64,000 nucleotides of DNA from Pseudomonas sp. StFLB209 (GCF_000829415.1 NZ_AP014637.1:5101001-5165000); one strand, 5' to 3'; shown: positions 35,766 to 45,504, counted from the first letter of the stretch. The notes: generated by a model from the letters alone, not told the origin. Made by a program: numbers and translations.

Positions 35766-36236
35766 ATGAATTTGTCGAAGTTCCTTACAATCAAAGTTTT
35801 GGTTGTCGTATTGACAGTTTTTCTGATAAACGGTTGCAGCCTTTTTGCTCAACGCGTTCAATTGCACAGCGTGCGCATTGACGTCGAGCCAAGAGCCAAC
35901 AACGACACCCCACTGGCGCTGGACTTTGTAGCTGCCAGTGATGCCGTGATGCTCGACCGCCTCAAAGCCACCACCGCCAGCCAGTGGTTCGAACAACGCG
36001 AGCAGTTGCAACGCGATTATCCAGGCGCCGTGCACATCTGGAGCCTGGAGGTAGTACCCGGTCAATTGCTCAACCTGACCGACAACCCGCTGCACCGCCG
36101 CAAGGCGCAAGGCTTGCTGATTTTTGCCCGCTACAGCACGCCAGGCCCGCATCGCCTGCTGCTGCAGGCACAAGACAGCATCTGGCTCAAAGTGGGTTCG
36201 CGCGAGATGCGCCTGCTTGATGCCAAGGGGCAATGA
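35766..36236 (+). CDS. tssJ: Type VI outer membrane lipoprotein TssJ
   Basis: This 156-residue lipoprotein has a signal peptide ending in the lipobox LINGC (lipidated Cys at about residue 24), then a short beta-sandwich domain. Segments VQLHSVRIDVEPRANNDTPLALDFV and IWSLEVVPGQ fit TssJ. It should anchor the TssM periplasmic domain in the outer membrane. It opens the plus-strand arm, divergent from tssB. The first 60 bases of the gene are AT-rich, continuous with the promoter region. Confidence 0.9.
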   Translation: MNLSKFLTIKVLVVVLTVFLINGCSLFAQRVQLHSVRIDVEPRANNDTPLALDFVAASDAVMLDRLKATTASQWFEQREQLQRDYPGAVHIWSLEVVPGQLLNLTDNPLHRRKAQGLLIFARYSTPGPHRLLLQAQDSIWLKVGSREMRLLDAKGQ

Positions 36237-36270
36237 ACGCAGGTTTCTCAGGATGGCTCAGGAGTCGAGA

Positions 36271-37626
36271 ATGCGCAGTACCCCAGACGCGATTTGCTGG
36301 TACGAAGGCATGCACTTGCTGCCCCAGCATTTCCAGTTGCAAGACCTGCGAGCGCAAAGCCTGAGCGCCCGCCTGACAGAACATTCCCGCCCCTGGTACT
36401 GGGGCGTACAGCAATTGCAGATCGATCAACTGGCACTGAGCAACGGAACGCTGCGCATCAGCGCCCTCAATGCGGTAATGCCCGATGGCCTGGTGGTGGA
36501 ATTCAACCCCGAACGCGACAGGGACTTTGTCCCGCAACTGACCATCACCCCCAAGGATTTTGAAGACCAGCGCAGCCTGATCGTCTACCTGGCGGTCGAT
36601 CCGTTGTGGCGCTCCGGGCAACTGGTGCCGCTCAATGGCCGACTGCGCTCAGACAATGCTCAGCCGGTGCTGGACCTGAGCAGCGGCGAACACCCCGAGA
36701 CCGTCAGCGTGTGGCGCCCGAACCTGCGCCTGGTGCTGGCGGCCGGACGCTCCGACTCGGTATGCCTGCCCCTGCTGCGCCTGGGCTGCGAAGACAACGT
36801 CATCAGCCAGCTGCCCTACACCCCGCCCACCCCGCTGCTCACGGCCCAGTCGCCGATTGGCTCAAGAATCGCCAGCCTGTGTGAGCAGGTGCGCCAGAAA
36901 GGCGAAGCACTGACCCGACGCTGGATCCAGTTGCAGGAGGCCGGCAAAGGCAACGACAGCGCTGAATTACACATGTACAAACGCGCCGACTTGCGCATGC
37001 AGATCAACGCGTTGTGGTCGCGTCTGCCAGAGCTGCAAGCCAACCTGGAAACCGGCGTCGCCACGCCAGTTTCACTGTACTTGCAACTGACCGGCATGGC
37101 CGGAGCAATCGCCAGCCTGCAACCGGAGCTGGGCGTGCGCAGCTTCGCGGCATTGAATTTCGAAGACCTGCAGGCCGGCTTCGATCCCGTGCTGGACTGG
37201 CTCGAGTCACGCCTGAGCAGCATCAGCGCCGGTTACCAGCGACGCAGTTTCGAGTTGCGCGAGCGATTGTTCCTGATCGGCCTGCAAGACACCAGAAGCA
37301 CCCAGCAAGCACTGATCATCGGCCTGCGCATGCCCTCAGGGTCCACGCCACAAGCCGCACGCGGCTGGCTGGAACAAGCGATCATCAGCTCTCGCCCGCA
37401 TCTGCCGGCCCTCAGCCGTCAGCGCATGCGCGGCCTCGAGTTTGGCAACCTTGAGCGCGATGAGTTGATTGCCTGCGGTGCCGGCGAAGACATTCGCCTG
37501 TTCAAAATCCACGCCAGCGGCCAATGGTTCACCCCCGACAGCGAGCTGTGCCTGTACGTACCACCTGGCAGCGGCTGGGTAGAGCCTGCCGAAATCGTCA
37601 TGTTCGACATGAGCAGACCGGACTGA
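36271..37626 (+). CDS. tssK: Type VI baseplate adaptor TssK
   Basis: This 451-residue protein has the TssK opening CWYEGMHLLPQHFQLQDLRAQSL and the later RIASLCEQVRQKGEALTRRW. TssK trimers connect the baseplate wedge to the TssL/TssM membrane complex. I chose the ATG at 36271 (MRSTPDAIC) because GGAG lies 7 bases upstream; the ATG at 36253 would add six residues. It follows tssJ by 34 bp. Confidence 0.92.
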   Translation: MRSTPDAICWYEGMHLLPQHFQLQDLRAQSLSARLTEHSRPWYWGVQQLQIDQLALSNGTLRISALNAVMPDGLVVEFNPERDRDFVPQLTITPKDFEDQRSLIVYLAVDPLWRSGQLVPLNGRLRSDNAQPVLDLSSGEHPETVSVWRPNLRLVLAAGRSDSVCLPLLRLGCEDNVISQLPYTPPTPLLTAQSPIGSRIASLCEQVRQKGEALTRRWIQLQEAGKGNDSAELHMYKRADLRMQINALWSRLPELQANLETGVATPVSLYLQLTGMAGAIASLQPELGVRSFAALNFEDLQAGFDPVLDWLESRLSSISAGYQRRSFELRERLFLIGLQDTRSTQQALIIGLRMPSGSTPQAARGWLEQAIISSRPHLPALSRQRMRGLEFGNLERDELIACGAGEDIRLFKIHASGQWFTPDSELCLYVPPGSGWVEPAEIVMFDMSRPD

Positions 37627-37648
37627 ACCCCTCAGGGATTGATCGCAC

Positions 37649-38404
37649 ATGTTTGATAACGACCCATCGCAGTCCGGCGCGAACTTCGAGAGCACGCCGC
37701 TTTCCTCGGCGCTCGGCCGCGCCTGGCTTGAATGGCTGAGCTTCTGGCAAACGCGTGCCGACACCCTCGCAGCACAGGATCAGACCGCTCAGGTGGCTGA
37801 ACAAGTCAGCCTGATTGCCCGGCGTCTGTGGCGTAGCGCCTATGCAGCGGTAGGTGAGGCGCAGGGCGATCAGGCCAAGGCAACACTGTTCGCGTTTGTC
37901 GCTGTGGTCGACGAGTTTCTGCTGTTTACTTCGTGGGCAGGCCAGGCAGCCTGGGTCGAGCAACCGATGGAAAGCAGGCTGTTCAAGACGCGCATGGCCG
38001 GTGATCGGCTGCCACTGGAAATCAAACGGGTACTGGACAGTCGCGATCCTGCCCTGCGTGATCTGGCCAATGTCTACCTGCTGTGCCTGACGCTGGGCTT
38101 TCAGGGCCGCTTGCGCAACGGCAACGGCAAGGCGCTGCACGAGAAATGGCGGCGCGCGCTGTTTACCTTCAGCCGCCAGCGCCCGCCTTCACTTGATCAA
38201 GTGCAGTTGCAGATGGAGCGGCTCGGCGCCCGACCGGCACAACAGATGCCACAGCGCAGTAGCATGCCCGATGGTTACCGACTGGTACTGGCCCTGACCC
38301 TTGGCCTGGTGTTGCTGATCGGCCTGGGGCAAGGCCTGTGGTGGGATGTGAGGCAACATCTGGAAGCGAGTCTGGGGCAGCCGAGCACGGAGCAGAGCGA
38401 GTGA
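37649..38404 (+). CDS. tssL: Type VI inner membrane protein TssL (DotU-like)
   Basis: This 251-residue protein has a cytoplasmic DotU domain (about 1-200; EQVSLIARRLWRSAYAA, KATLFAFVAVVDEFLLFT, LANVYLLCLTLGFQGRLR) and one membrane segment near the C-terminus (RLVLALTLGLVLLIGLGQGL). There is no OmpA-like peptidoglycan-binding extension, so anchoring to the cell wall must be done by another protein. Its TGA overlaps the tssM ATG (TGATG). Confidence 0.93.
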   Translation: MFDNDPSQSGANFESTPLSSALGRAWLEWLSFWQTRADTLAAQDQTAQVAEQVSLIARRLWRSAYAAVGEAQGDQAKATLFAFVAVVDEFLLFTSWAGQAAWVEQPMESRLFKTRMAGDRLPLEIKRVLDSRDPALRDLANVYLLCLTLGFQGRLRNGNGKALHEKWRRALFTFSRQRPPSLDQVQLQMERLGARPAQQMPQRSSMPDGYRLVLALTLGLVLLIGLGQGLWWDVRQHLEASLGQPSTEQSE

Positions 38405-41400
38405 TGAGTACTCTGGATCTGATTCTTGTCGGCATTATTTTGCTGCTCATCCTGTCGGCCGTGATCTGGAAGTTTTCCAGCATGCACCTGAGCGGCGCCA
38501 ACCGCAGTTACTACAACGCCCTGCGTGAGTGGGAACAGGCGCTCGGCGTCAATGATCGCTACGAAACGCCATGGACACTGATGGTCGGCGACGACGAGTT
38601 GGCCACCCCACTGCTTAACGGCTGGGGCCTGCAAAGCAGCGCCCGGCCGGCCTGGTTTGGACGCTGGTGGTACGGCCCGGAAGGCGCAGTGCTGGTGGTG
38701 CCGAATGCCTTGTTCAACCATGGCGAAAACGCCAGCGTGCAGCTCAAACTGTGGCGTCAATTGCTCGGCCTGCTGGTTCAGAGCCGGGCGCGCCGACCAC
38801 TGGATGCGGTGATCTGGCTGTGCGCACTGGACCAGCTGACCGACAGCCAGGCTACCGCGACGACCGGCGCGGCGGCCCGCCGCAAGTTCATCGACCTGCA
38901 ACAGCGCCTGGGCTTGAGCCTGCCGGTGTACATGGTCGCCAGCGGTGGTGAAGGCGTTCCGGGGTTGGTGGATCTGGTCAACATCCTGCCCACCACGACC
39001 GAAGATCTGCCACTGGGCTGGACCTCACCGTACGATGCGCAAACCCGCTGGAACCCCGGCTGGATCACTCAAGCGATCAGCCAGATGCAGACCGCTCTGG
39101 CCGACCTGATCCTGGAGTTGGGTACGCTACGCGGTGAAATCCATGCCGATCTTTTTCAACTGCCTCAACACCTGCACGCGCTGCACGACCCGTTGCAAGC
39201 GTTGTGCGACTCGGTGTTTCAAGGTAACGCACTGGGCGAGGCGCCGCGCTTGCGCGGGATTTGGTTCTGCGTTGCAGCCAGTGCGGTTGCGCGTGCCGCC
39301 CCGGCCGAAGCCGACCTGTTTGCCGAGATCGCCGACCAGCCCGCTGAGCCGCCGCTGTTCAGTCGCCGGTTGTGGCGCCAGCGCATCACTGCCGACCAGG
39401 GTCTGGCTCAGCCGATCGGCCGCATCCTGCAACTGCGCCAGCGCTGGCAGCGGGTGGTGGGCGTAGGCGCACTGCTGTTTGGCGTGCTCTGGGCATCAGG
39501 CATGCTCTGGGTCTGGCATGCACGCAGCGCCGACGCAGAGCGCCTGGCGCAACTGCTCAACGACGATCAGGCGCTGGTGCCCCAAGGAGAGGACGATGCC
39601 CGGGCGCGCCAGCGTATCAACAGTTTTTGGCACGTTCTGAGCACCGCACCGCGCTGGCACCTGGGCACGGTACTGTTGCCTGGCTCGCGGCTTTATGGCC
39701 TTGATCAGAAGCTTGATCATGAACTGCAGCAGCGTGCCGCGCTGCAAATGTTCGGCCCCGTCCGCCAGCGCCTGCAACGCGATCTTGAACAACTGGTCAA
39801 CGATAACAGCGATGCTCATAACGATACGGGCAATAGCGAAAATGCCTGGCAACAGGCCCAGCAGATTGTCGAGCAGGCCCAGGATCTGGAACGTCGCACT
39901 CGCCTGTTCAATCAGAGCCTGAGCCTGAGCGAGCGCCCACTGGACGATATCGCGCAACTGGCCAACGAACTGTTCGGCCTGAGCCTGCAGAGCAAGAGCC
40001 TGAGCAACGAAGCGCTGTACCAACGTATTTTGAGCGATCCTCAAACCGCTCTGGCACGCCCTCTGGACCTGGACACCGCCAAGGCCGCCGTTGCCCGGCG
40101 CTATCAACAGAGCATGCATCAGTGGCTCGACGGCCAGTTCTCCAGCACCGACTTCAGCCAATTGTCGCAACTGCTCAACCTGCATCTGGGCAAGCTGCAA
40201 TCAGGCCAGCGCAGCAGCATGAGCGAGCTTGAGCAGATCGACTCGGCGATTGGCCAATTGCGCCAGGTGATCAACCATACCAACGCGGCATGGAGTCAGG
40301 GTTCGGCGGTCGAACTCACTGCCGCCTATAAAGAGAGCCTGCAGCGCGCCCGACAAAGCAGCCTGATCGGCCCGGCAGTGGTCGAGCAGATCGAGCAATA
40401 CGCCAAACGTACCAAGCGAACGTTCAAAGACCACTGGCTGGACCGTGGCGATCAACAGCAAAGCTTGTTGCACCAGCAGGCGGGCGGCACCCTTGCACTG
40501 CAAAGCAATCTGGAAAAGCTTGATCAAGGCATCGAAAACCTGCTGCGCGAAGACTTCGCCCAGGCCGCCCTGAACAACAGCGGCCTCTCGTTACAGAACG
40601 GCGAAGGCTTGCGCAACATCGACAGCAGCAGCCTGGGCGCCGCCTTGCAGTACCATGCCAGCTATCAGAGCTTTCTTGATCAGCAGGTTGCAGAACTGCC
40701 AGCCGCCTACCGCAAAGGACTGCTGGCTTCGGCCCGTGCCGCGGCCAATCTGGCCATGTGGCAACGCTTGAGCACGCGCGATACGACGTTAAGCTGGAGC
40801 GCTGCCGGCACCCAGCGCAACTTCGATCTGCCGGTGGAAAAGGCCTTGCAACTGATGCAGGCACTCGCCGATGTGGGTGACAACCATCAAGTCGAGCTGC
40901 TGCGCCAAGAGTTCAATCGCCGCGCCCTGAATGACATGCAGCGGGCCACGGCAGACCTGCAGAACATGCCCATTCTCAACTCACCGATCAACTTCGCCGC
41001 CTGGGATGGAACTCGCAACCTGGCCTTGCGCAGCTTTCGCGAGCCGGATGTGCCTAACCTGCAGCAATCGATGGCTCGTCAGTTCCGGCTCATAATCGAC
41101 ACCCTGCAACAGATCACGCCAGCCATTGACTGGATCAACACCCAGCGATCATTCCTGTCAGGCAGCGACCTGGAATTGGCTGAAAGTATCAGTGACACCA
41201 TTGCGTCGATGAAAAAATACAGCGAACAGAACCCGACCAGCCCGGCGCTGATGTACCAGCAACTGGTGGCCCGCGAGTTCAACGACATGGACCTGGGCAA
41301 TTGCAGCAAGACGCTCGCGGCCGCCGCGCTGCCCCAGGAGCGCGGCCGCTTCGCGGTATTGGCGCGGCAAACCTGGGAGCAGGCCCGTCAACGCTGCGCC

Positions 41401-42222
41401 GCACTGCAGAATTACACCGCTGCGGTGGCTTGGCAGCAACTGGCGGTTTACTTCAATACCTACCTGGCTGGACGCTTTCCATTCAGCAACAAACAAAGCG
41501 CGGTAGATGCCAACCCTGACCGGGTGCGCGAATTCCTCGAACTGGTCGACAAGTACCTGCCCGATGCCTATAACGGGCTGCAAAACAATATCTCCAGCAA
41601 TAGCGGACAGGCCGCCGATTTCCTGTTCAACCTGCAACAGGCACGCGCCTGGCTGGGCCCCATGCTGATCCGTGACAAGGAAGGTTTGCGCGGTATGGAC
41701 GTCGAGGTGCGCTGGCGCACCGACCGCGAAGAAGAGCGCGGCGCCGATCAGGTCATCGAATGGAATATGGAAACCGGCTCGCGCCTGGCCAGCTACCCGG
41801 CCGAGAGTATCAGCCACACCAACTGGACAGTTGGCGAGCCCGTGCGGCTGAACCTGCGTTGGGCACAAGGCAGCAGCCAGCGCCCACTTGATGACGCCAC
41901 GCAGGCAGCACTGAGCGTATCCGGCCTGAGCGCCAGCTGGACTTACGAGGGCCCATGGGCGCTGCTACGCCTGATTCGCAGCCATCAGGCCATCAATCAT
42001 TTCACTGCTCGCGACAACGCCGACCGGCCACTGGCGATCCAGTTGCCATTGCTGACGCCAAACCGCAACAGCGGCGCCTTGATGTTCTTGCGCTTCTCAC
42101 TCAAGGCTGTCGGTGGCAAACAGCCTCTGATACTGAGTGAGTTGCCGGTTCGCGTACCGCCGTCACCCTACCCTGTCATCGACCCGTTACCCGAGCCGAT
42201 CACCGCCGAGTTCAAGCCATGA
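38404..42222 (+). CDS. tssM: Type VI inner membrane protein TssM (IcmF-like), lacking a Walker A motif
   Basis: This 1272-residue protein has membrane segments at about 4-24 (LDLILVGIILLLILSAVIWKF) and about 350-375, then a long periplasmic part that should bind TssJ. Where many TssM proteins have a GxxGxGKT nucleotide-binding loop after a PW(Y/T)(M/L)(M/I)G stretch, this one reads TPWTLMVGDDELATPLLNG (residues about 55-73), so the P-loop is absent. Only two clear membrane segments are seen instead of the usual three. It overlaps both tssL and tssA by a few bases. Confidence 0.93.
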   Translation: MSTLDLILVGIILLLILSAVIWKFSSMHLSGANRSYYNALREWEQALGVNDRYETPWTLMVGDDELATPLLNGWGLQSSARPAWFGRWWYGPEGAVLVVPNALFNHGENASVQLKLWRQLLGLLVQSRARRPLDAVIWLCALDQLTDSQATATTGAAARRKFIDLQQRLGLSLPVYMVASGGEGVPGLVDLVNILPTTTEDLPLGWTSPYDAQTRWNPGWITQAISQMQTALADLILELGTLRGEIHADLFQLPQHLHALHDPLQALCDSVFQGNALGEAPRLRGIWFCVAASAVARAAPAEADLFAEIADQPAEPPLFSRRLWRQRITADQGLAQPIGRILQLRQRWQRVVGVGALLFGVLWASGMLWVWHARSADAERLAQLLNDDQALVPQGEDDARARQRINSFWHVLSTAPRWHLGTVLLPGSRLYGLDQKLDHELQQRAALQMFGPVRQRLQRDLEQLVNDNSDAHNDTGNSENAWQQAQQIVEQAQDLERRTRLFNQSLSLSERPLDDIAQLANELFGLSLQSKSLSNEALYQRILSDPQTALARPLDLDTAKAAVARRYQQSMHQWLDGQFSSTDFSQLSQLLNLHLGKLQSGQRSSMSELEQIDSAIGQLRQVINHTNAAWSQGSAVELTAAYKESLQRARQSSLIGPAVVEQIEQYAKRTKRTFKDHWLDRGDQQQSLLHQQAGGTLALQSNLEKLDQGIENLLREDFAQAALNNSGLSLQNGEGLRNIDSSSLGAALQYHASYQSFLDQQVAELPAAYRKGLLASARAAANLAMWQRLSTRDTTLSWSAAGTQRNFDLPVEKALQLMQALADVGDNHQVELLRQEFNRRALNDMQRATADLQNMPILNSPINFAAWDGTRNLALRSFREPDVPNLQQSMARQFRLIIDTLQQITPAIDWINTQRSFLSGSDLELAESISDTIASMKKYSEQNPTSPALMYQQLVAREFNDMDLGNCSKTLAAAALPQERGRFAVLARQTWEQARQRCAALQNYTAAVAWQQLAVYFNTYLAGRFPFSNKQSAVDANPDRVREFLELVDKYLPDAYNGLQNNISSNSGQAADFLFNLQQARAWLGPMLIRDKEGLRGMDVEVRWRTDREEERGADQVIEWNMETGSRLASYPAESISHTNWTVGEPVRLNLRWAQGSSQRPLDDATQAALSVSGLSASWTYEGPWALLRLIRSHQAINHFTARDNADRPLAIQLPLLTPNRNSGALMFLRFSLKAVGGKQPLILSELPVRVPPSPYPVIDPLPEPITAEFKP

Positions 42223-43316
42223 CCGATACACACTCCCTGGACAGCCTGCGCGAACAATTGGCGCAGTTGCTTGCCGCGATCCCCGGCGAAGACCCCACCG
42301 GCCCCAGCCTGCAGGACTCGCCCGAGATAGACCGGCTGCGCGAGGCACGCCGTGAAGATGATGCGAGCCTGCCCATGGGCGTGTGGGAGCACGCCCTCAA
42401 GCGCAGCAATTGGCCCAATGTCGAAGCCATCACCAGCCAACTGCTTGCCACCCGCAGCAAGGATCTGCTGCTCGCCGCCTGGCTCGGCGAAGCCTGGCTG
42501 CACAATCACCGCCTGGCCGGGTTATGCGCCGCACTGGAGCTGCTCGTCGAGCTGGGTGAGCGCTATGGCACCCGGCTACATCCACGTTCTGGCGATCAGG
42601 ACCCCAGCTGGCTGGCGCCACCGCTGGCCTGGGCAGCACGCAAGTACAGCGAGATACTCAATGTGCGCATGCCGATGCTGGACGTCCAGCTTCGTGACCG
42701 AGAACCACTGACCCACTCTCAATGGCTCCAGGCACAGAAACAGGTCCGCGTCACCGGTGACAATAAACGCGCCCAGGCTCAAGCCAAAGAAGCCGAAGTC
42801 ATCTTGCGTGGCTGGGCCGAGACGGTTCTGCAAGTGCCAGCCCGCGAAATCGCCTTGCAGGTCGACATGCTCACCACCTGCCTGCTCAATCTGGAGCGCC
42901 TCAACCGCTGGAGCGACCTGCACCTTGGTGAAGAGGCCCCCAGCCTTATCATCCTGCAACATGCACTGGAACAGCAGCGACAGGCCCAACAGGAATTTCT
43001 CGCCATGCACCCTGAGCCCGCCCCAGCGCCGGTTATCCAGCCGGCAGCGGCAATCTCCGAGCAAGCGTCCGCGGCACCTGAGCGCGCCGCTGAAGTCGCC
43101 GCGATGGGTCCTCCCCAGTCCCGGGAGGCCGCCTATCAACAACTGAAGGTTATCTCCGAGTACCTGGCACGGATCGAGCCGCACAGCCCGGTGCCGTATC
43201 TGATTGACCGGGGCATCGAATGGGGCAACAAGCCCTTGCGCGACCTGCTGGGTGAACTGGTCAATGCCGATGTCGATACCCGGCGGATCTGGTCGGTACT
43301 GGGGGTGTTGCCGTAA
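42219..43316 (+). CDS. tssA: Type VI protein TssA (ImpA)
   Basis: This 365-residue protein starts with an ImpA-N domain (LLAAIPGEDPTGPSLQDSPEIDRLREARREDD, WLGEAWLHNHRLAGLCAALELL) and ends with the short VasJ-like C-terminus (AAYQQLKVISEYLARIEPHSPVPYLIDRG, LGELV). It primes and caps tube/sheath polymerisation. It overlaps tssM by 4 bp and ends the plus-strand arm. No fha, ppkA, pppA or tagF gene is found in the cluster. Confidence 0.92.
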   Translation: MTDTHSLDSLREQLAQLLAAIPGEDPTGPSLQDSPEIDRLREARREDDASLPMGVWEHALKRSNWPNVEAITSQLLATRSKDLLLAAWLGEAWLHNHRLAGLCAALELLVELGERYGTRLHPRSGDQDPSWLAPPLAWAARKYSEILNVRMPMLDVQLRDREPLTHSQWLQAQKQVRVTGDNKRAQAQAKEAEVILRGWAETVLQVPAREIALQVDMLTTCLLNLERLNRWSDLHLGEEAPSLIILQHALEQQRQAQQEFLAMHPEPAPAPVIQPAAAISEQASAAPERAAEVAAMGPPQSREAAYQQLKVISEYLARIEPHSPVPYLIDRGIEWGNKPLRDLLGELVNADVDTRRIWSVLGVLP

Positions 43317-43372
43317 GCCTTGCGCCCGCACCAGCCCTTGCACTTGCTGGCGCGGCTGTCTTGCTTAAGCGA

Positions 43373-43804
43373 TTAGGACAGCGTTTGCAGTGCTTTTGAG
43401 GCTTCAGGCAAATCATTGGCATGCACAAAGCACAGCTTGTTGCCCTCCGGGTCGCGGCAGTACGCGCCGTAATAATCGGGCGCGTAGTGCGCGCGGATCC
43501 CGGGCTCCCCTTCGCTGACAGCCCCCAGCGCCACGGCCGCCTCCCAGGCATCCCGCACCTGCTGCTGTGAAGCCGCCGCAAAGCTGACCTGCACGCCGTT
43601 GCCCCAGGTCGCCGGCAAACCATTGAACGGCAATTGCACATAAAAAAACGGCCAGCCGCTACCGGGTTTATGCCAGCCGGCCCCCGGTGGTCCGTTATCG
43701 TCGGCGTCAGGGGCGCGAACCAGCCCGAGTGGAGCGAGGACTGCGTCGTAGAAGGCGATCATCCTCGGCAAGTCACGGGCGCCGATCTGGATATGGCTGA
43801 ACAT
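43373..43804 (-). CDS. VOC-family protein (glyoxalase/bleomycin-resistance fold)
   Basis: This 143-residue protein has two beta-alpha-beta-beta-beta modules. Likely metal positions are H4 in MFSHIQIGARDL and the Glu in YCRDPEGNKLCFVH. The family includes glyoxalases, dioxygenases and fosfomycin-type resistance proteins; nothing here narrows it. It is convergent with tssA (56-bp gap) and lies 60 bp downstream of the OsmC gene on the same strand. Confidence 0.85.
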   Translation of the reverse strand: MFSHIQIGARDLPRMIAFYDAVLAPLGLVRAPDADDNGPPGAGWHKPGSGWPFFYVQLPFNGLPATWGNGVQVSFAAASQQQVRDAWEAAVALGAVSEGEPGIRAHYAPDYYGAYCRDPEGNKLCFVHANDLPEASKALQTLS

Positions 43805-43864
43805 GCGACCTCCTTTTTTATGGGGTGCTCGAATCGACCCAGTACAAGTCAGCGGCTGGCCCGC

Positions 43865-44341
43865 TCAGCCAATCACCAACTGCGGCTCACAGGTCACCGG
43901 GAAATTCACCGAACGGGCAATGAAGCATGTTTCATGGGCCGCATGGTGCAGCTCCAGGGCTTTGTCCAGATCACTGCCCGGCGCCAGGGTTACCGTGGGT
44001 CGCAGCACTACCGAGGTGAATTGCCCGGCACCGTCGGCCTGCTCCAGCATCACGCCCTCAGCGTTGTCTTCATACGCCTGGACCACAATGCCGGCGCTGG
44101 CGCACAAGCCCAGGTACCAGAGTTTATGGCAGGCCGACAACGAGGCGACCAACAAGTCCTCAGGGTTCCAGCGCGCCGGATCGCCGCGAAAGGCCGGGTC
44201 AGAAGAGCCGTCGATGCCACTGAGCTTGCCAGTCGCTTCGATCCGGTGATCGCGGCTGTAGCTGCGGTGAGCAGAGGTTCCAGTGCCCTGATTACCGGTC
44301 CAGGTCACTTTGACTTGGTACTGATGTTGTTTGTCGGCCAT
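43865..44341 (-). CDS. OsmC/Ohr-family peroxidase-like protein
   Basis: This 158-residue protein contains the OsmC signatures NPEDLLVASLSACHKLWYLGLC (first redox Cys) and LHHAAHETCFIARSV (second redox Cys). The family reduces organic hydroperoxides. The ATG at 44341 follows AAGGAG; a longer frame to 44398 has no such site. It is downstream of a LysR gene on the same strand. Confidence 0.87.
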   Translation of the reverse strand: MADKQHQYQVKVTWTGNQGTGTSAHRSYSRDHRIEATGKLSGIDGSSDPAFRGDPARWNPEDLLVASLSACHKLWYLGLCASAGIVVQAYEDNAEGVMLEQADGAGQFTSVVLRPTVTLAPGSDLDKALELHHAAHETCFIARSVNFPVTCEPQLVIG

Positions 44342-44398
44342 TAGCGGACTCCTTGTATAGAGAATGCACAGGGTGGCTGTTTCCGGCCGATCCAACAA

Positions 44399-44429
44399 GA
44401 GGCTGACTCAACCCTGCCTTGTCAGCCTC
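44399..44429 (-). terminator. Perfect 9-bp stem hairpin at the 3' end of the LysR gene
   Basis: GAGGCTGAC (44399-44407) pairs exactly with GTCAGCCTC (44421-44429) across a 13-base loop. It includes the LysR stop codon. The T-run is poor, so termination is likely weak. Confidence 0.35.
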
Positions 44430-45318
44430 CCAACCCGCTCTTGAGCCAGCTATATAAATTCACCCCCTCCCTGGACAACTGCCCGTCCGCCCGCCGACAC
44501 AGGCAATAGGCTCGCCCGTCATCGAGTGTCAGATCCGACAGCTTGACCAGTTCCCCGCTATCACGCAGCCCGGTAATCAGTGGCTCGCGCAACAACGCGC
44601 AGCCCAGGCCGTTCTGCGCCGCGCTCAACGCCAGCTGTCCATCCTCGAACAGCAGCCCTTGCAAAGCCGCCGGATGCTTCACGCCAGCACGGTGAAACCA
44701 TTGCGCCCAGGTCCCGCGCTCTTCGTCGTGCAGCAGCGGTAATTCGCTAAGCGCCTGCAGCGAATCGAACGGGCCATGGCGCTGGTAGAACTCGCGGCTG
44801 CACCAGGGCGTCACCGCGCCGGACATCATCGGCTCACTGTGATAGCCCGGCCAGTGGCCGGTGCCGAAACGAATGGAAATATCGGCCGCATCGCTCGGGT
44901 AACTACGGTGGTTGGCGTAGGTGACATTGACGTCCACCCCCGGGTTATCGGCAAGAAACTGCGCCAATCGCGGAATGAACAGGTTGATGCCGAACATCGG
45001 GATCAAACTGATAGTCACCTGGCGAGCGCTCGACTGCTCTCGAACATGATCGGTGGCGCTGCGCAGCACCGCGAACGCCGAGCGAATGGCGCGGTAATAC
45101 TCGCGGCCATCATCAGTGAGAATCAGGTTACGGCCCTGCCGCGAGGTCAGCGGCTGGCCGAGAAACTCTTCGAGCAGACGCAACTGGTGGCTGATGGCCG
45201 AAGGCGAAATGTCCAGCTCGCGGGCGGCGGCGTTGACCCCGCCATGGCGGGCGAAGGCTTCGAAAGTTCGCACTGCACGCAGTGGAGGGTCACTATCAAA
45301 CTGTTCTAATTTATTCAT
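44422..45318 (-). CDS. LysR-family regulator (GcvA-like), divergent from the LIV-type importer
   Basis: This 298-residue regulator has an N-terminal helix-turn-helix (LRAVRTFEAFARHGGVNAAARELDISPSAISHQLRLLEE), typical of the GcvA/AmpR branch, and an effector domain with the branch motif ISIRFGTGHWPG. It is divergent from the permease gene at 45505 across a 186-bp AT-rich region. It most likely regulates the ABC transporter and thiazoline/carbamoyl hydrolase genes. It is not AmpR itself: no beta-lactamase is nearby. Confidence 0.86.
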   Translation of the reverse strand: MNKLEQFDSDPPLRAVRTFEAFARHGGVNAAARELDISPSAISHQLRLLEEFLGQPLTSRQGRNLILTDDGREYYRAIRSAFAVLRSATDHVREQSSARQVTISLIPMFGINLFIPRLAQFLADNPGVDVNVTYANHRSYPSDAADISIRFGTGHWPGYHSEPMMSGAVTPWCSREFYQRHGPFDSLQALSELPLLHDEERGTWAQWFHRAGVKHPAALQGLLFEDGQLALSAAQNGLGCALLREPLITGLRDSGELVKLSDLTLDDGRAYCLCRRADGQLSREGVNLYSWLKSGLGG

Positions 45319-45504
45319 GTATTGAGCTTAACCCGATTCAACCTGCTTGTGAACACTCAATATTTACTGAGATAAATCGATAATTGATTCCATATCGAAA
45401 TCACTTATAACCATATGAGTTTTAGATATTTGATAAATTTAGAATAATTACCTACTGTGCCGCCTTCGCTCTCCCGCGCTTGAACCAAAGGCTTTTCGCT
45501 CTTC
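45319..45504. promoter_or_regulatory. AT-rich divergent promoter region
   Basis: This 186-bp gap is far richer in A and T than its neighbours. It includes imperfect palindromes (CTCAATATTTACTGAG near 45357 and ATCGATAATTGAT near 45377) that could bind the LysR protein. No single operator can be assigned. Confidence 0.45.

Noticed and set aside
44422..45318. AmpR-type beta-lactamase regulator
   Set aside because: The DNA-binding domain resembles the GcvA/AmpR branch, but no beta-lactamase gene is adjacent; the divergent gene is an ABC permease.
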